A DNA stretch of 15,008 bases, taken from CAYFLR01 sp964343805 (GTDB lineage Bacteria; Bdellovibrionota_B; Oligoflexia; CAYFLR01). The stretch is taken from the NCBI GenBank assembly GCA_964343805.1, contig CAYFLR010000100.1:1-15008 (forward strand), given 5' to 3'. Each line of letters opens with the position of its first letter. Position 1 is the stretch's first letter. A program made the position numbers and the translations under genes. The notes under the pieces are model-generated. The model was not told the origin of the DNA, ran no database searches, and worked only from the letters and a program-made list of their open reading frames with translations. Shown one piece after another: positions 1 to 7,166 of this stretch.

Positions 1-805
1 AGTTTGCAGATCTAACAGATAACTCGAGTTGATCCACCGGCTTAAACAAGTTTTCATTGAGCGCGGGCTTTTCTTCTTCTTTTGGTTTTTCAACAGGCTC
101 TTCTTCTTCTTGGAAATTGATAAAAACAGTCAACTGCTCTTTTAAAATTTTAGAAGCATAAGCTAGTGCATCATCGGGCTTAACACCACCATTTGACCAG
201 ATTTCCATTGTAAGTCGGTCATAGTCCGTGGCTTGACCTACACGAGTATGATCTACTTTATAAGTAACTCGACGGATAGGAGAATAAACCGCATCTACTG
301 GAATAGAGCCAACTGGAAAAGATTTTTCTTCTCTATGAGATTCTGCAATTTCATAACCTTTGCCATTTCTTACCCACATTTTCATTTTAAGGGATCCCCC
401 CTTATTGACTGTGGCTATATCATGATCTGGATTTAAAATTTCAATACTCTCATCATGCATAATATCAGAAGCTTTGACAGTTCCAGGCCCTTCAAAGCTG
501 ATTTCAATTTCTTTGTCATCTTCGCCATAGTATTTAAGATCAATACCCTTAATATTTAAAACGAGATCGTTCACATCTTCCTTTACGTCTTCAATAGCTG
601 AAAACTCATGCTCAATACCTTCAATATTGATAGCTACTACTGCAGACCCGCGGATTGATGACAACATAATCCTGCGGAGGGAATTTCCTATTGTTTGACC
701 ATAGCCTCTCTCAAGCGGCTTAGCAACAAACTTGCCATAAGACTCTGTAAGTGTTTTAGACTCTAAACGATCTGGACGAATCAGCTCTCTCCAATTACGG
801 TACAT
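1..805 (-). CDS. rpoA: DNA-directed RNA polymerase alpha subunit, partial (3' end off window)
   Basis: Alpha subunit of RNA polymerase, the scaffold on which beta and beta' assemble and a contact for UP elements and activators. Translating the minus strand from ATG at 805 gives 268 residues with no stop before the window edge. It opens MYRNWRELIRPDRLES, followed by the alpha-NTD dimerisation motif GYGQTIGNSLRRIMLSS near residues 34-50. The N-terminal domain ends about residue 231 (QLTVFINF). An acidic linker QEEEEPVEKPKEEEK follows, and then the first residues of the C-terminal domain (LFKPVDQLELSVRSAN, 253-268). About 60-70 residues of the alpha-CTD are therefore outside the window. A GGGGGAG Shine-Dalgarno lies just before the ATG. 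It is 27 nt downstream of rpsD, as in alpha operons elsewhere; rplQ would normally come next, beyond position 1. Confidence 0.97.
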   Translation of the reverse strand, partial: MYRNWRELIRPDRLESKTLTESYGKFVAKPLERGYGQTIGNSLRRIMLSSIRGSAVVAINIEGIEHEFSAIEDVKEDVNDLVLNIKGIDLKYYGEDDKEIEISFEGPGTVKASDIMHDESIEILNPDHDIATVNKGGSLKMKMWVRNGKGYEIAESHREEKSFPVGSIPVDAVYSPIRRVTYKVDHTRVGQATDYDRLTMEIWSNGGVKPDDALAYASKILKEQLTVFINFQEEEEPVEKPKEEEKPALNENLFKPVDQLELSVRSAN

Positions 806-832
806 AGCTCCCCCGTTTGCCAACTTGATGGA

Positions 833-1459
833 TTACTTAGAATACAACTCAATAATCAAACGTTCATTAACTTGATAGGTTATATCTTCGCGTTTTGGAA
901 GACTAACAACCTTTGCGGACATTTTTTCTCGATCAACTTCAATCCATGCTGGCATTTCTCTTCTTTTACCAGCTTCAACATTATCTTTAAAATGTTGCTT
1001 TTCTTTAGATCGTTGTTTCAATTCGATCATGTCATCCTTTTTAACAAGCATGGAAGGAATGTCTGCGCGACGTCCATTTTTAAGAACATGCTTATGACGA
1101 ATCATCAAACGAGCTTCTATACGAGAATTAGCAAATCCCATTTTATAAATAACATTATCTAATCTTCTCTCTAAAAGACAAAGAAACTGCTCTCCAGTAT
1201 TTCCTCTCATTCTTTCAGCTTTTACAAATGCTCTTTTAAATGGTCCTTCAAGCATTGAATAGATGGCTCTAACTTTTTGCTTCTCTTTTAAATGCAATGA
1301 ATAATCACTTACTTTTTTACGCTTTTTACCGTGCATTCCAGGTCCGTAGGGTCTACGCTCTACAGAACATTTATCTGAATAACAACGATCGCCTTTAAGA
1401 AACAGCTTCTCGCCATCTCGACGGCATAACTTACATACTGGTCCTATATATCTTGCCAC
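833..1459 (-). CDS. rpsD: 30S ribosomal protein S4 (zinc-binding form), GTG start
   Basis: S4 nucleates assembly of the 16S rRNA 5' domain and in E. coli represses the alpha operon. From GTG at 1459 the protein is 208 residues, the usual family length, beginning MARYIGPVCKLCRR. Cys9, Cys12, Cys26 and Cys31 form the zinc-binding N-terminal motif (CX2C-X13-CX4C). The S4 RNA-binding fold follows around residues 94-155 (LERRLDNVIYKMGFANSR). The frame stays open upstream to an ATG at 1510, but that adds 17 non-family residues and would overlap rpsK by 35 nt. GGAGGG at 1466-1471 sits 6 nt before the GTG, so the GTG start is preferred. The gene lies 16 nt after rpsK. Confidence 0.97.
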   Translation of the reverse strand: MARYIGPVCKLCRRDGEKLFLKGDRCYSDKCSVERRPYGPGMHGKKRKKVSDYSLHLKEKQKVRAIYSMLEGPFKRAFVKAERMRGNTGEQFLCLLERRLDNVIYKMGFANSRIEARLMIRHKHVLKNGRRADIPSMLVKKDDMIELKQRSKEKQHFKDNVEAGKRREMPAWIEVDREKMSAKVVSLPKREDITYQVNERLIIELYSK

Positions 1460-1465
1460 AGGAAA

Positions 1466-1471
1466 CCCTCC
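1466..1471 (-). promoter_or_regulatory. Shine-Dalgarno site fixing the rpsD GTG start
   Basis: The minus strand reads GGAGGG, then 6 nt (TTTCCT), then GTG GCA AGA TAT ATA, matching the family N-terminus MARYI. This supports the GTG at 1459 over the upstream in-frame ATG at 1510. Confidence 0.8.
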
Positions 1472-1475
1472 AAAT

Positions 1476-1854
1476 TTATACTCTTCTCCTCTTAGGAGGC
1501 CGACAGCCATTATGAGGAATTGGTGTTACGTCTTTGATTGAAATTACTCTTATATTATTTGCAGCAATAGCTCTAATAGCAGCTTCTCTTCCGCCACCAG
1601 GTCCTTTTACTACAACAGCGACTTTTCTCATACCGCAGAGCTGAGCTTTTTTAGCGGCATCTTCACAGGCAAGTTGTGCTGCAAAAGGAGTCGACTTCTT
1701 TGACCCTTTAAAGCCCTTAGTTCCAGCTGTGCACCANNNNNNNNNNAAACGTAATGCTGGTATTATTGAATGTACTTTGTACATAGCATTTACCCTGGGG
1801 TATATTTTTCTTAACTGCCTTTTTTCCTTTTTTTCCTGTCTGAACCCTAGCCAT
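1476..1854 (-). CDS. rpsK: 30S ribosomal protein S11, interrupted by an assembly gap
   Basis: S11 is a platform protein of the small subunit that contacts mRNA near the E site. The ATG at 1854 follows GGGAGG closely and gives MARVQTGKKGKK, then CYVQSTFNNTSITF (36 codons to 1747). Ten N occupy 1737-1746. The gene resumes with WCTAGTKGFKGSKKSTPFAAQ and ends with the family-typical DVTPIPHNGCRPPKRRRV and TAA at 1478-1476 (86 residues). Ten bases do not keep the frame. In the family, nine residues (TDxxGNxxx) lie between ITF and WxTAG, so about 27 nt are expected to be missing, giving roughly 131 residues in total (E. coli 129). A start at the internal ATG near 1784 would be an artefact of the filler. 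The gene is 15 nt after rpsM and 16 nt before rpsD. Confidence 0.95.
1737..1746. other. 10-N assembly gap inside rpsK
   Basis: A run of exactly ten N. The flanking coding sequences are in different frames relative to each other across ten bases, so the run is a placeholder of arbitrary length. By comparison with S11 proteins the real gap is expected to be about 27 nt. Confidence 0.95.
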
Positions 1855-1869
1855 TCAACCTCCCAATGC

Positions 1870-2247
1870 TTATCTAGGCGCTTTTTTCTTATTAGCTACA
1901 ATTTTCCTAGGTCCTTTTCTGGTTCTTGCATTTGTTTTAGTTCTTTGACCTCGAACTGGTAAACCCATGCGGTGTCTCAAACCCCTGTAACTTCTTAAAT
2001 CTACAAGCCTTTTAATGTTTAGACCAATTGTTTTTCTTAGTTCACCTTCAACAAGCAATTCTTCTTCAACATGCTTTCTAATGGAATTTAATTGATCCAT
2101 AGAGAGAGAACTGGTCCGTTGATTATTGTCAATCTCTAAAGTTTTTAAAATCTTTTTAGAGGTACTTCTTCCTATCCCGAAGATATAGGTCAAAGCAACT
2201 TCAATTCTTTTGTTGTTAGGTAAATCTACACCTGCAATACGAGCCAA
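1870..2247 (-). CDS. rpsM: 30S ribosomal protein S13, TTG start
   Basis: S13 sits at the head of the small subunit, contacting P-site tRNA and bridging to the large subunit. The 125-residue product starts MARIAGVDLPNNKRIEVAL and carries the helix-two-turns-helix core (YIFGIGRSTSKKIL). Its basic C-terminal tail (GLRHRMGLPVRGQRTKTNAR, then ARKGPRK-like residues) is the tRNA-contacting extension. The start codon is TTG at 2247, with GGGAGG five nucleotides upstream. No ATG lies near the family N-terminus, so TTG is well supported. The stop is TAA at 1872-1870, 15 nt before rpsK, and the gene follows rpmJ by 12 nt. Confidence 0.97.
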   Translation of the reverse strand: MARIAGVDLPNNKRIEVALTYIFGIGRSTSKKILKTLEIDNNQRTSSLSMDQLNSIRKHVEEELLVEGELRKTIGLNIKRLVDLRSYRGLRHRMGLPVRGQRTKTNARTRKGPRKIVANKKKAPR

Positions 2248-2252
2248 TTTGA

Positions 2253-2258
2253 CCTCCC
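2253..2258 (-). promoter_or_regulatory. Shine-Dalgarno site for the rpsM TTG start
   Basis: The minus strand reads GGGAGG-TCAAA-TTG GCT CGT. The strong site at 5-nt spacing supports the TTG initiation codon of S13. Confidence 0.75.
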
Positions 2259-2259
2259 A

Positions 2260-2373
2260 CTAACCCTGCTTTTGTTTATGACGACTGTTTTCACAAATGA
2301 TACGTACAATACCTTTTCTTTTAATAATCTTGCACTTATCACAAATTTTCTTAACTGATGCTCTTACTTTCAC
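2260..2373 (-). CDS. rpmJ: 50S ribosomal protein L36 (zinc-ribbon form), GTG start
   Basis: This small gene encodes 37 residues: MKVRASVKKICDKCKIIKRK, then GIVRIICENSRHKQKQG, ending in TAG at 2262-2260. Cys11, Cys14, Cys27 and His32 form the zinc ribbon of the C+ class of L36, a late-assembling protein of the large subunit. The initiator is GTG at 2373 with AAGGAG at 2380-2385, six nucleotides away. It sits between infA (14 nt upstream) and rpsM (12 nt downstream), the normal place for rpmJ in spc/alpha clusters. Short length and a non-ATG start make it easy to overlook. Confidence 0.96.
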   Translation of the reverse strand: MKVRASVKKICDKCKIIKRKGIVRIICENSRHKQKQG

Positions 2374-2387
2374 GATAAACTCCTTAC

Positions 2388-2606
2388 CTATTTAGCACGA
2401 TAGGTAATTCTACCCTTGGTTAAATCATACGGTGATAATTCTAAAGTAACCTTATCTCCTGGAAGAATTCTTATAAAATGCATCCTCATCTTACCGGATA
2501 TATGGGCTAACACTTCATAACCGTTATCAAGTTTCACTTTAAACATAGCGTTAGGTAATGCTTCAACTACCTTACCTTCAACTTCAACAACGTCTTCTTT
2601 TGCCAT
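2388..2606 (-). CDS. infA: Translation initiation factor IF-1
   Basis: IF-1 binds the ribosomal A site during initiation and assists IF-2 and IF-3. The 72-residue length is the canonical size. It is a single S1/OB-fold: MAKEDVVEVEGKVVEALPNA, a central NGYEVLAHISGKMRMHFIRI strand-turn region, and the family ending SPYDLTKGRITYR followed by AK. The ATG at 2606 is the family start. The upstream ribosome-binding sequence is weak (GGGTAA). It lies 45 nt after adk, one of the two largest internal spacers of the cluster, and 14 nt before rpmJ. No map gene is present between adk and infA. Confidence 0.97.
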   Translation of the reverse strand: MAKEDVVEVEGKVVEALPNAMFKVKLDNGYEVLAHISGKMRMHFIRILPGDKVTLELSPYDLTKGRITYRAK

Positions 2607-2651
2607 AATATTACCCTACCCAATCAAAAAGAGCCTACTAAATAGCACACC

Positions 2652-3302
2652 TTAATCTTTTAAGTCAATCATTTTAACGATATGATCGAAAACTTGATTA
2701 CTTGAAACACTTCCATCTACAGAGTTCAACAGTTTCTTGTCACTGTAAAACTCTTGTATAGGCTTAGCGTTCTCCCGGTATACCTCTAATCGGTTCTTTA
2801 CAGAATCCAAATTATCATCTTTTCTTTGCACAAGTTCGGTGCCACAAGAATCGCAGATACCCTCTTTCTTGGGTTTAATAAACTGGAGATGAAAGCTGGC
2901 TCCACAGGAAGGACAGACTCTTCTTCCGGTGATTCTTTCAATAACGATCTCATCTGACACATCTATATCAATAACACAACGGATTTCCTTGTTTAAATCC
3001 GTTAAAATTTTATCTAATTCCACAGCTTGTTCTTTAGTTCGAGGATAGCCGTCCAATAATACGCCACTATCGCAATCACTTTGCTTCAGCCTATCACGAA
3101 CCATATCGTTGATAAGTTGATCTGGAACAAGATTGCCACTGTCCATGTAACCTTTAGCCTCAACACCAAGCTCAGTTCCATTTTTAACATTCATTCTTAA
3201 TATATCGCCTGTTGAGATTTGCAAGACGTTATATTTTTCACATATTTTCTTGGACTGAGTCCCTTTACCACAACCAGGTGCACCCATTATAATAAAATTC
3301 AT
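2652..3302 (-). CDS. adk: Adenylate kinase (long form with zinc-binding LID)
   Basis: Catalyses ATP + AMP = 2 ADP in the cytoplasm. The protein has 216 residues. The P-loop GAPGCGKGTQ spans residues 7-16, the AMP-binding STGD motif 30-33, and DGYPR 84-88. The LID domain carries four cysteines, Cys130-X2-Cys133 and Cys150-X2-Cys153, so this is the metal-stabilised type rather than the E. coli type with His/Ser/Thr/Asp. The catalytic arginines of the LID and CORE are present (ITGRR, KNRLEVYRENAKP). The ATG at 3302 is 10 nt after the secY stop, and GGAG overlaps that stop, suggesting translational coupling. adk directly after secY is common in several phyla, including many deltaproteobacteria-like genomes. 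Confidence 0.97.
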   Translation of the reverse strand: MNFIIMGAPGCGKGTQSKKICEKYNVLQISTGDILRMNVKNGTELGVEAKGYMDSGNLVPDQLINDMVRDRLKQSDCDSGVLLDGYPRTKEQAVELDKILTDLNKEIRCVIDIDVSDEIVIERITGRRVCPSCGASFHLQFIKPKKEGICDSCGTELVQRKDDNLDSVKNRLEVYRENAKPIQEFYSDKKLLNSVDGSVSSNQVFDHIVKMIDLKD

Positions 3303-3312
3303 CAGCTGTCTC

Positions 3313-4624
3313 CTAAGTTGCCCGACGACCTCTCATTCGAGTACCACGAACGAGAGTATCATAGTTACGTGAGATTAATTCTGTCTCAATTTTTTGTAAT
3401 AAATCGAGAGCAACACCTACAACAATCAGTAAACTAGTTCCACCAAAGTAAAATGGGACATTAAAATTAACAATCATTAGAGATGGTAAAACACATACGG
3501 TAGCGAGATAAATCGCTCCGACAGCTGTTATTCTTGTTAAAACTCGCTCAATAAATTCTGATGTTTTGTTTCCAGGACGAATACCTGGAATAAAACCACC
3601 ATGTTTCTTGAGATTTTCAGCAACATCGTCTGGTTTAAAAGTAATAGCAGTGTAGAAGAAAGTAAAGAAAATGATCAGTGGTATATNNNNNNNNNNAAGA
3701 AGTCATTCTCAATGCGTTCTGAACAATATCCCAGAAGGAACCATCAGTCAGTTTGAGTGAAGCTATGGTACTTGGAAACATTAACAAGGAAGATGCGAAA
3801 ATTGGAGGTATAACTCCAGCGCTGTTCAGCTTCAATGGTAGATTAGCAGAATGACCTTGGTACATTTTCCTACCAACCTGCCGTTTAGGATATTGAATAG
3901 GAATCCTTCTTTGAGCTCTTTCAAAGAAGATTATCACAGCTACAGATAGTAAAATTATAGCCATCATTACGATAGCTGGTATAGGTTTTAATTGTTCAGT
4001 CTTAACTATATTCTGGATCGTTTGCATAACTCCACTGGGCAAATTTACAACAATTCCAGAGAAAATGATTAATGAGATACCGTTACTAATACCTCTTTCA
4101 GTTATCTGCTCTCCTAACCACATTATAAAACAAGTACCTGAAACCAATGTCATTACTGTCATTAATCTAAACCCTAACCCAGGTTCAATAACGAGTGACA
4201 TACCATTGTAATCTATTTTCTCTAAACCAATGGCCAACATGGTTCCATGTATAGTGGCAAGAAGAACAGTTCCATATCTTGTGATCTGTGTAATCTTTCT
4301 TCTTCCAAGTTCACCCTCTTTTTGTAGATTTTCAAAATAAGGAACAACTACAGTGAGAAGAGAGATGATAATAGAAGAGGTAATATAAGGCATAATACCT
4401 AAAGCAAAAACGGAGAATTGCTGTAAAGCCCCCCCAGAAAACATGTCAATCATACCAAATAAGGTCCCTGACATATTTTTAAAATACTGCTGCAGCGCAA
4501 CACGGTCAACTCCCGGTGTTGGTACAGCTACTCCCAAGCGATAGATAGCTAAAAAGAAAAGTGTCCATAACAGCTTACGACGAAGTTCTGGTATTTTAGG
4601 GATGCCTGCGATTCCACTTGTCAC
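3313..4624 (-). CDS. secY: Protein translocase subunit SecY, interrupted by an assembly gap
   Basis: SecY is the channel subunit of the SecYEG translocon in the inner membrane (ten transmembrane helices). The GTG at 4624 gives MTSGIAGIPKIPELRRKLL and runs 309 codons plus one base to 3697. It includes the first helix with VPTPGVD, the PYITSSIIISLL region and the cytosolic loop RRIPIQYPKRQVGRKMY. Ten N follow at 3687-3696. The gene resumes in another frame with IPLIIFFTFFYTAITFKPDD, then FIPGIRPGNKTSEFIERVLTR, and ends RGTRMRGRRAT with TAG at 3315-3313 (123 residues). By comparison with E. coli SecY, roughly 8-10 residues at the start of TM8 are missing, giving about 441 residues (E. coli 443). 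It starts one nucleotide after the rplO stop (TAA-A-GTG), with GGAGAT inside the end of rplO. Confidence 0.95.
3687..3696. other. 10-N assembly gap inside secY
   Basis: A run of exactly ten N separating two secY segments that are not in frame across ten bases (309 codons plus one base before, two leftover bases after). It is a placeholder; about 27 nt coding for the start of transmembrane helix 8 are expected to be missing. Confidence 0.95.
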
Positions 4625-4625
4625 T

Positions 4626-5060
4626 TTAGATCTCCTCTATTTTGCAGTCCTTGAGTTTATCTTTTGCAGATTGAGAGAAAGAATGAGCTTTAATGGTGAG
4701 CTTCTTCTGGAGTTCACCTTCGCCAAGTATTTTAAGACGGCTATATTTTCGAGGAAACATACCTTTTTCTCTCAAAAATTGAGGTGTTATCTCATCACCA
4801 TCGTCAAATTGGTTCAGTTGTTTAAGGTTCACAACCTTTGTTAAAACTGCAAAGTTGTTTGTAAAACCTTTCTTGGGTAGACGTCTGTATAGAGGCATTT
4901 GTCCACCTTCGAACCCTCTTTTTACAGAATGTCCTGAACGGCTTCTTAGACCTTTATGGCCCTTACCGGCAGTTTTACCATAACCGGAACCAACACCCCT
5001 ACCAATTCTCTTTCTATTTTTGCGGCTTTTTGAATTTGGCCTAAGATTAAATAAATCCAT
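4626..5060 (-). CDS. rplO: 50S ribosomal protein L15
   Basis: L15 is a large-subunit assembly protein deep in the 23S rRNA. The 144-residue product (E. coli 144) opens MDLFNLRPNSKSRKNRKRIG, followed by the basic glycine-rich extension RGVGSGYGKTAGKGHKG and SGHSVKRGFEGGQMPLYRRL. These are the L15 hallmarks that thread into rRNA. The globular C-terminal part ends KAHSFSQSAKDKLKDC-KIEEI. The ATG at 5060 has AAGGAA about nine nucleotides upstream. The stop TAA at 4628-4626 is separated from the secY GTG by a single A, so the two are very likely translationally coupled. Confidence 0.97.
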   Translation of the reverse strand: MDLFNLRPNSKSRKNRKRIGRGVGSGYGKTAGKGHKGLRSRSGHSVKRGFEGGQMPLYRRLPKKGFTNNFAVLTKVVNLKQLNQFDDGDEITPQFLREKGMFPRKYSRLKILGEGELQKKLTIKAHSFSQSAKDKLKDCKIEEI

Positions 5061-5081
5061 AGTGATTTTTCCTTAACTAAA

Positions 5082-5276
5082 TTAATCAATGCCTTCAACG
5101 CGTACAAATTGGATAATTTTATTAATTAGACCGCGAATGGCGTCATTATCTTTATGCATGCGTACTTGATTAGTTCTTTTTAATCCCAAACTTTGAAAGT
5201 GTGCGCGCATTTTGCGAGGCAGACCAATTGGGCTTCTTGTAAGTGTCACCTTAAGTTGTTTATAGCGCTTATCCAT
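5082..5276 (-). CDS. rpmD: 50S ribosomal protein L30
   Basis: L30 is a small, non-universal large-subunit protein. It has 64 residues, close to the 58-60 typical of bacteria. The family signature is KVTLTRSPIGLPRKMRAHFQ followed by SLGLKRTNQVRMHKDNDAIR and a C-terminal hydrophobic strand (GLINKIIQFVRVEGID). The ATG at 5276 follows AGGTGA and a run of A. It is spaced 12 nt after rpsE and 21 nt before rplO, the invariant spc order. Confidence 0.96.
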   Translation of the reverse strand: MDKRYKQLKVTLTRSPIGLPRKMRAHFQSLGLKRTNQVRMHKDNDAIRGLINKIIQFVRVEGID

Positions 5277-5288
5277 TTTTTTTTCACC

Positions 5289-5804
5289 TCACCAAACTAC
5301 GTCACTAACATCTTTACCTAGCATCTGAGCATATTCTTCAGGTGTTTTTAAAGAATGCAATGCGTCAATGGTAGCTTTAACAGAGTTATGTGCATTATTA
5401 GTACCATGGGATTTTGCACGAATGTTTTCAATTCCTGCAACTTCGAGAACTGATCTTACAGCACCACCTGCAATAACACCTGTACCTTCAGGAGCTGGCA
5501 TAAGTAGCACTTTTGCTGCACCGTAATAACCATGAGTTCTAAAAGGAATAGTATTATTGTAGATACTAATTTTCTTCATATTTCTTCTAGCGGCTTCACC
5601 AGCTTTACGAATAGCTTCAGGTACCTCATTAGCTTTTCCTAAACCGTAACCAACTTCACCTTTGTGGTCACCACTAACAACTAATACGCTGAAACTAAAC
5701 CTTCGACCACCTTTTACAACTTTAGCCACACGTGAAATGTAAACTACTTTGTCTTCAATCTCTGATCCTTGAACTTCAGCCTTTGTATTTTCAGACTTTT
5801 CCAA
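5289..5804 (-). CDS. rpsE: 30S ribosomal protein S5, TTG start
   Basis: S5 lies at the mRNA entry side of the small subunit and affects decoding accuracy. The protein has 171 residues (E. coli 167). After an acidic N-terminal stretch (MEKSENTKAEVQGSEIEDK) come the RVAKVVKGGRRFSFSVLVV dsRNA-binding-like domain, GDHKGEVGYGLGKANEVPEA, and the second domain with APEGTGVIAGGAVRSVLEVA. The start is TTG at 5804: GGAGG, five nucleotides (AAGTC), TTG. No ATG lies near this position in frame. It is 23 nt after rplR and 12 nt before rpmD. Confidence 0.96.
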   Translation of the reverse strand: MEKSENTKAEVQGSEIEDKVVYISRVAKVVKGGRRFSFSVLVVSGDHKGEVGYGLGKANEVPEAIRKAGEAARRNMKKISIYNNTIPFRTHGYYGAAKVLLMPAPEGTGVIAGGAVRSVLEVAGIENIRAKSHGTNNAHNSVKATIDALHSLKTPEEYAQMLGKDVSDVVW

Positions 5805-5809
5805 GACTT

Positions 5810-5814
5810 CCTCC
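5810..5814 (-). promoter_or_regulatory. Shine-Dalgarno site for the rpsE TTG start
   Basis: GGAGG on the minus strand, five nucleotides before TTG GAA AAG TCT. It supports the TTG initiation codon of S5. Confidence 0.7.
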
Positions 5815-5827
5815 GTTCAAATAAACG

Positions 5828-6187
5828 TTAAAATGTTAGACCACCTTTACGAGCGGCATCTGCAAGAGCTTTTACACGACCGTGATATTTAAATCCACTT
5901 TTATCAAACACGACAGTAGTGATGTTTTTGCTTTTACATTGCTCAGCAACAATTTGGCCCATTTTTTCACTGAGTTTTACACCTGAAAGTTTTTCAGATT
6001 TAATTTCTTTATTAAGAGAAGAAACACCAATTAAAGTGTGTCCTTTTACATCATCAACAACCTGGACATAGAGGTTAGTTAGAGATCTAAAAACACACAA
6101 TCTTGGGCGTTCACTAGTGCCCTTGATCTTTTTACGGATCCTAATTTTTCTCTTCAATCTTGCTTTTTTTCGATTATAAGTTGCCAC
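5828..6187 (-). CDS. rplR: 50S ribosomal protein L18, GTG start
   Basis: L18 binds 5S rRNA together with L5 and carries it into the central protuberance. The 119-residue product has the very basic N-terminus (MATYNRKKARLKRKIRIRKK), then GTSERPRLCVFRSLTNLYVQ, and the family C-terminus KSGFKYHGRVKALADAARKG followed by GLTF. The start is GTG at 6187, with AAGGGG about seven nucleotides upstream. The rplF stop lies 10 nt before it. No oddities apart from the start codon. Confidence 0.96.
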   Translation of the reverse strand: MATYNRKKARLKRKIRIRKKIKGTSERPRLCVFRSLTNLYVQVVDDVKGHTLIGVSSLNKEIKSEKLSGVKLSEKMGQIVAEQCKSKNITTVVFDKSGFKYHGRVKALADAARKGGLTF

Positions 6188-6197
6188 AACTTACCCC

Positions 6198-6737
6198 TTA
6201 TTTTCCAGCAGTTTTACCGGCTTTCATTTTTATCATTTCATCGGCATATCGAATACCTTTTCCTTTATAAGGCTCTGGTTTTCTTTGTGAACGAATAAGG
6301 CTTGCAATAAAGCCCACTTCACGTTTATCAATACCGCTTACAGAAAGATTAACATTTTTTTCTACACTGACATCAATACCTTCTGGGATATCAATTTCAA
6401 TAGGATGAGAATATCCTAAATGAAGGGTAAGAGTTTTACCTTTCATCATGGCTCTGTAACCAACACCTTTAATAAGTAAATCCTTCTTAAAGCCCTCAGT
6501 TACTCCAACTACCATGTTGTTCAATAGACTACGAGTTAACCCATGAAAAGATCGAAACTTCTTCACATCATTTTTAAGCTTTACAGATAAAGTACTTCCA
6601 TCGAGCTCAACGTTCACATGCTCAATGTGCTTCATAGACAATTTACCCTTAGGTCCTTCCACGGTAATATCATCTTTATTTAAAGAAACTTTTACCTTAT
6701 CTGGAATTTCAATAATTTTTTTCCCTATTCTGGACAT
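6198..6737 (-). CDS. rplF: 50S ribosomal protein L6
   Basis: L6 lies near the GTPase-associated centre of the large subunit (sarcin-ricin loop region). It has 179 residues (E. coli 177) with two repeated L6 domains. The N-terminal part is MSRIGKKIIEIPDKVKV with VEGPKGKLSMK. The second domain contains KGVGYRAMMKGKTLTLHLGY and the diagnostic GIDKREVGFIASLIRSQRKP, then EPYKGKGIRYADE. The ATG at 6737 has GAGAGGG upstream. It lies between rpsH (13 nt) and rplR (10 nt). Confidence 0.97.
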   Translation of the reverse strand: MSRIGKKIIEIPDKVKVSLNKDDITVEGPKGKLSMKHIEHVNVELDGSTLSVKLKNDVKKFRSFHGLTRSLLNNMVVGVTEGFKKDLLIKGVGYRAMMKGKTLTLHLGYSHPIEIDIPEGIDVSVEKNVNLSVSGIDKREVGFIASLIRSQRKPEPYKGKGIRYADEMIKMKAGKTAGK

Positions 6738-6750
6738 AAAACCCTCTCAT

Positions 6751-7146
6751 CTACCAGATTTTAAACAACATTTCTCCGCCAATATTTTCTTTAACAGCTT
6801 GTCTGTCTGTCATAATTCCACGTGAAGTAGAAACTACTACTAAACCTAGACCATTACGCTTTTTTGGTAGTTCAGCTGCTTTAGCATATTGTCTTAATGA
6901 TGGTTTACTAATTCTCTTTACTTCAGTGATAAGAGGAGTGCCTTCACTATTGTATCTTAAAGCAATTTTAATCATGCCCTGTTTGTTATCACGCATGAGC
7001 TTATAGTTACGTAAATAGCCCTCAACTTTAAGAAGCTTGACGATTCTTAGTTTTAAATTCGATGCAGGCACCTGACATACTTTGTGCCCTCTCATTTGTG
7101 CATTTCTTATTCTTGTTAACAAGTCCGATATTGGATCGTGCGTCAT
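6751..7146 (-). CDS. rpsH: 30S ribosomal protein S8
   Basis: S8 binds the central domain of 16S rRNA and is the translational repressor of the spc operon in E. coli. It is 131 residues (E. coli 130). It starts MTHDPISDLLTRIRNAQMRG, the conserved N-terminal helix. The C-terminal RNA-binding half reads ELPKKRNGLGLVVVSTSRGI, followed by MTDRQAVKENIGGEMLFKIW, with the family STS(K/R)G motif. The ATG at 7146 is 20 nt after rpsN. I did not identify an S8 target hairpin around the rplE start. Confidence 0.97.
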   Translation of the reverse strand: MTHDPISDLLTRIRNAQMRGHKVCQVPASNLKLRIVKLLKVEGYLRNYKLMRDNKQGMIKIALRYNSEGTPLITEVKRISKPSLRQYAKAAELPKKRNGLGLVVVSTSRGIMTDRQAVKENIGGEMLFKIW

Positions 7147-7166
7147 TGTTGTCTCCCTTCAATTGC

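Noticed and set aside
872..1162. Plus-strand open frame opposite rpsD
   Set aside because: Shadow of a fully conserved S4 gene. The same applies to plus-strand frames at 233-436, 3219-3437, 4602-4844, 6625-6825, 7138-7398, 10660-10878, 10964-11164 and 12857-13051.
1460..1510. N-terminal extension of S4 from ATG at 1510
   Set aside because: It would overlap rpsK by 35 nt and add 17 residues not found in the family. A good ribosome-binding site precedes the GTG at 1459.
2607..2651. 45-nt adk-infA spacer as a degraded map gene or regulatory RNA
   Set aside because: Too short for a gene remnant; I see no inverted repeat or promoter-like pair in it.
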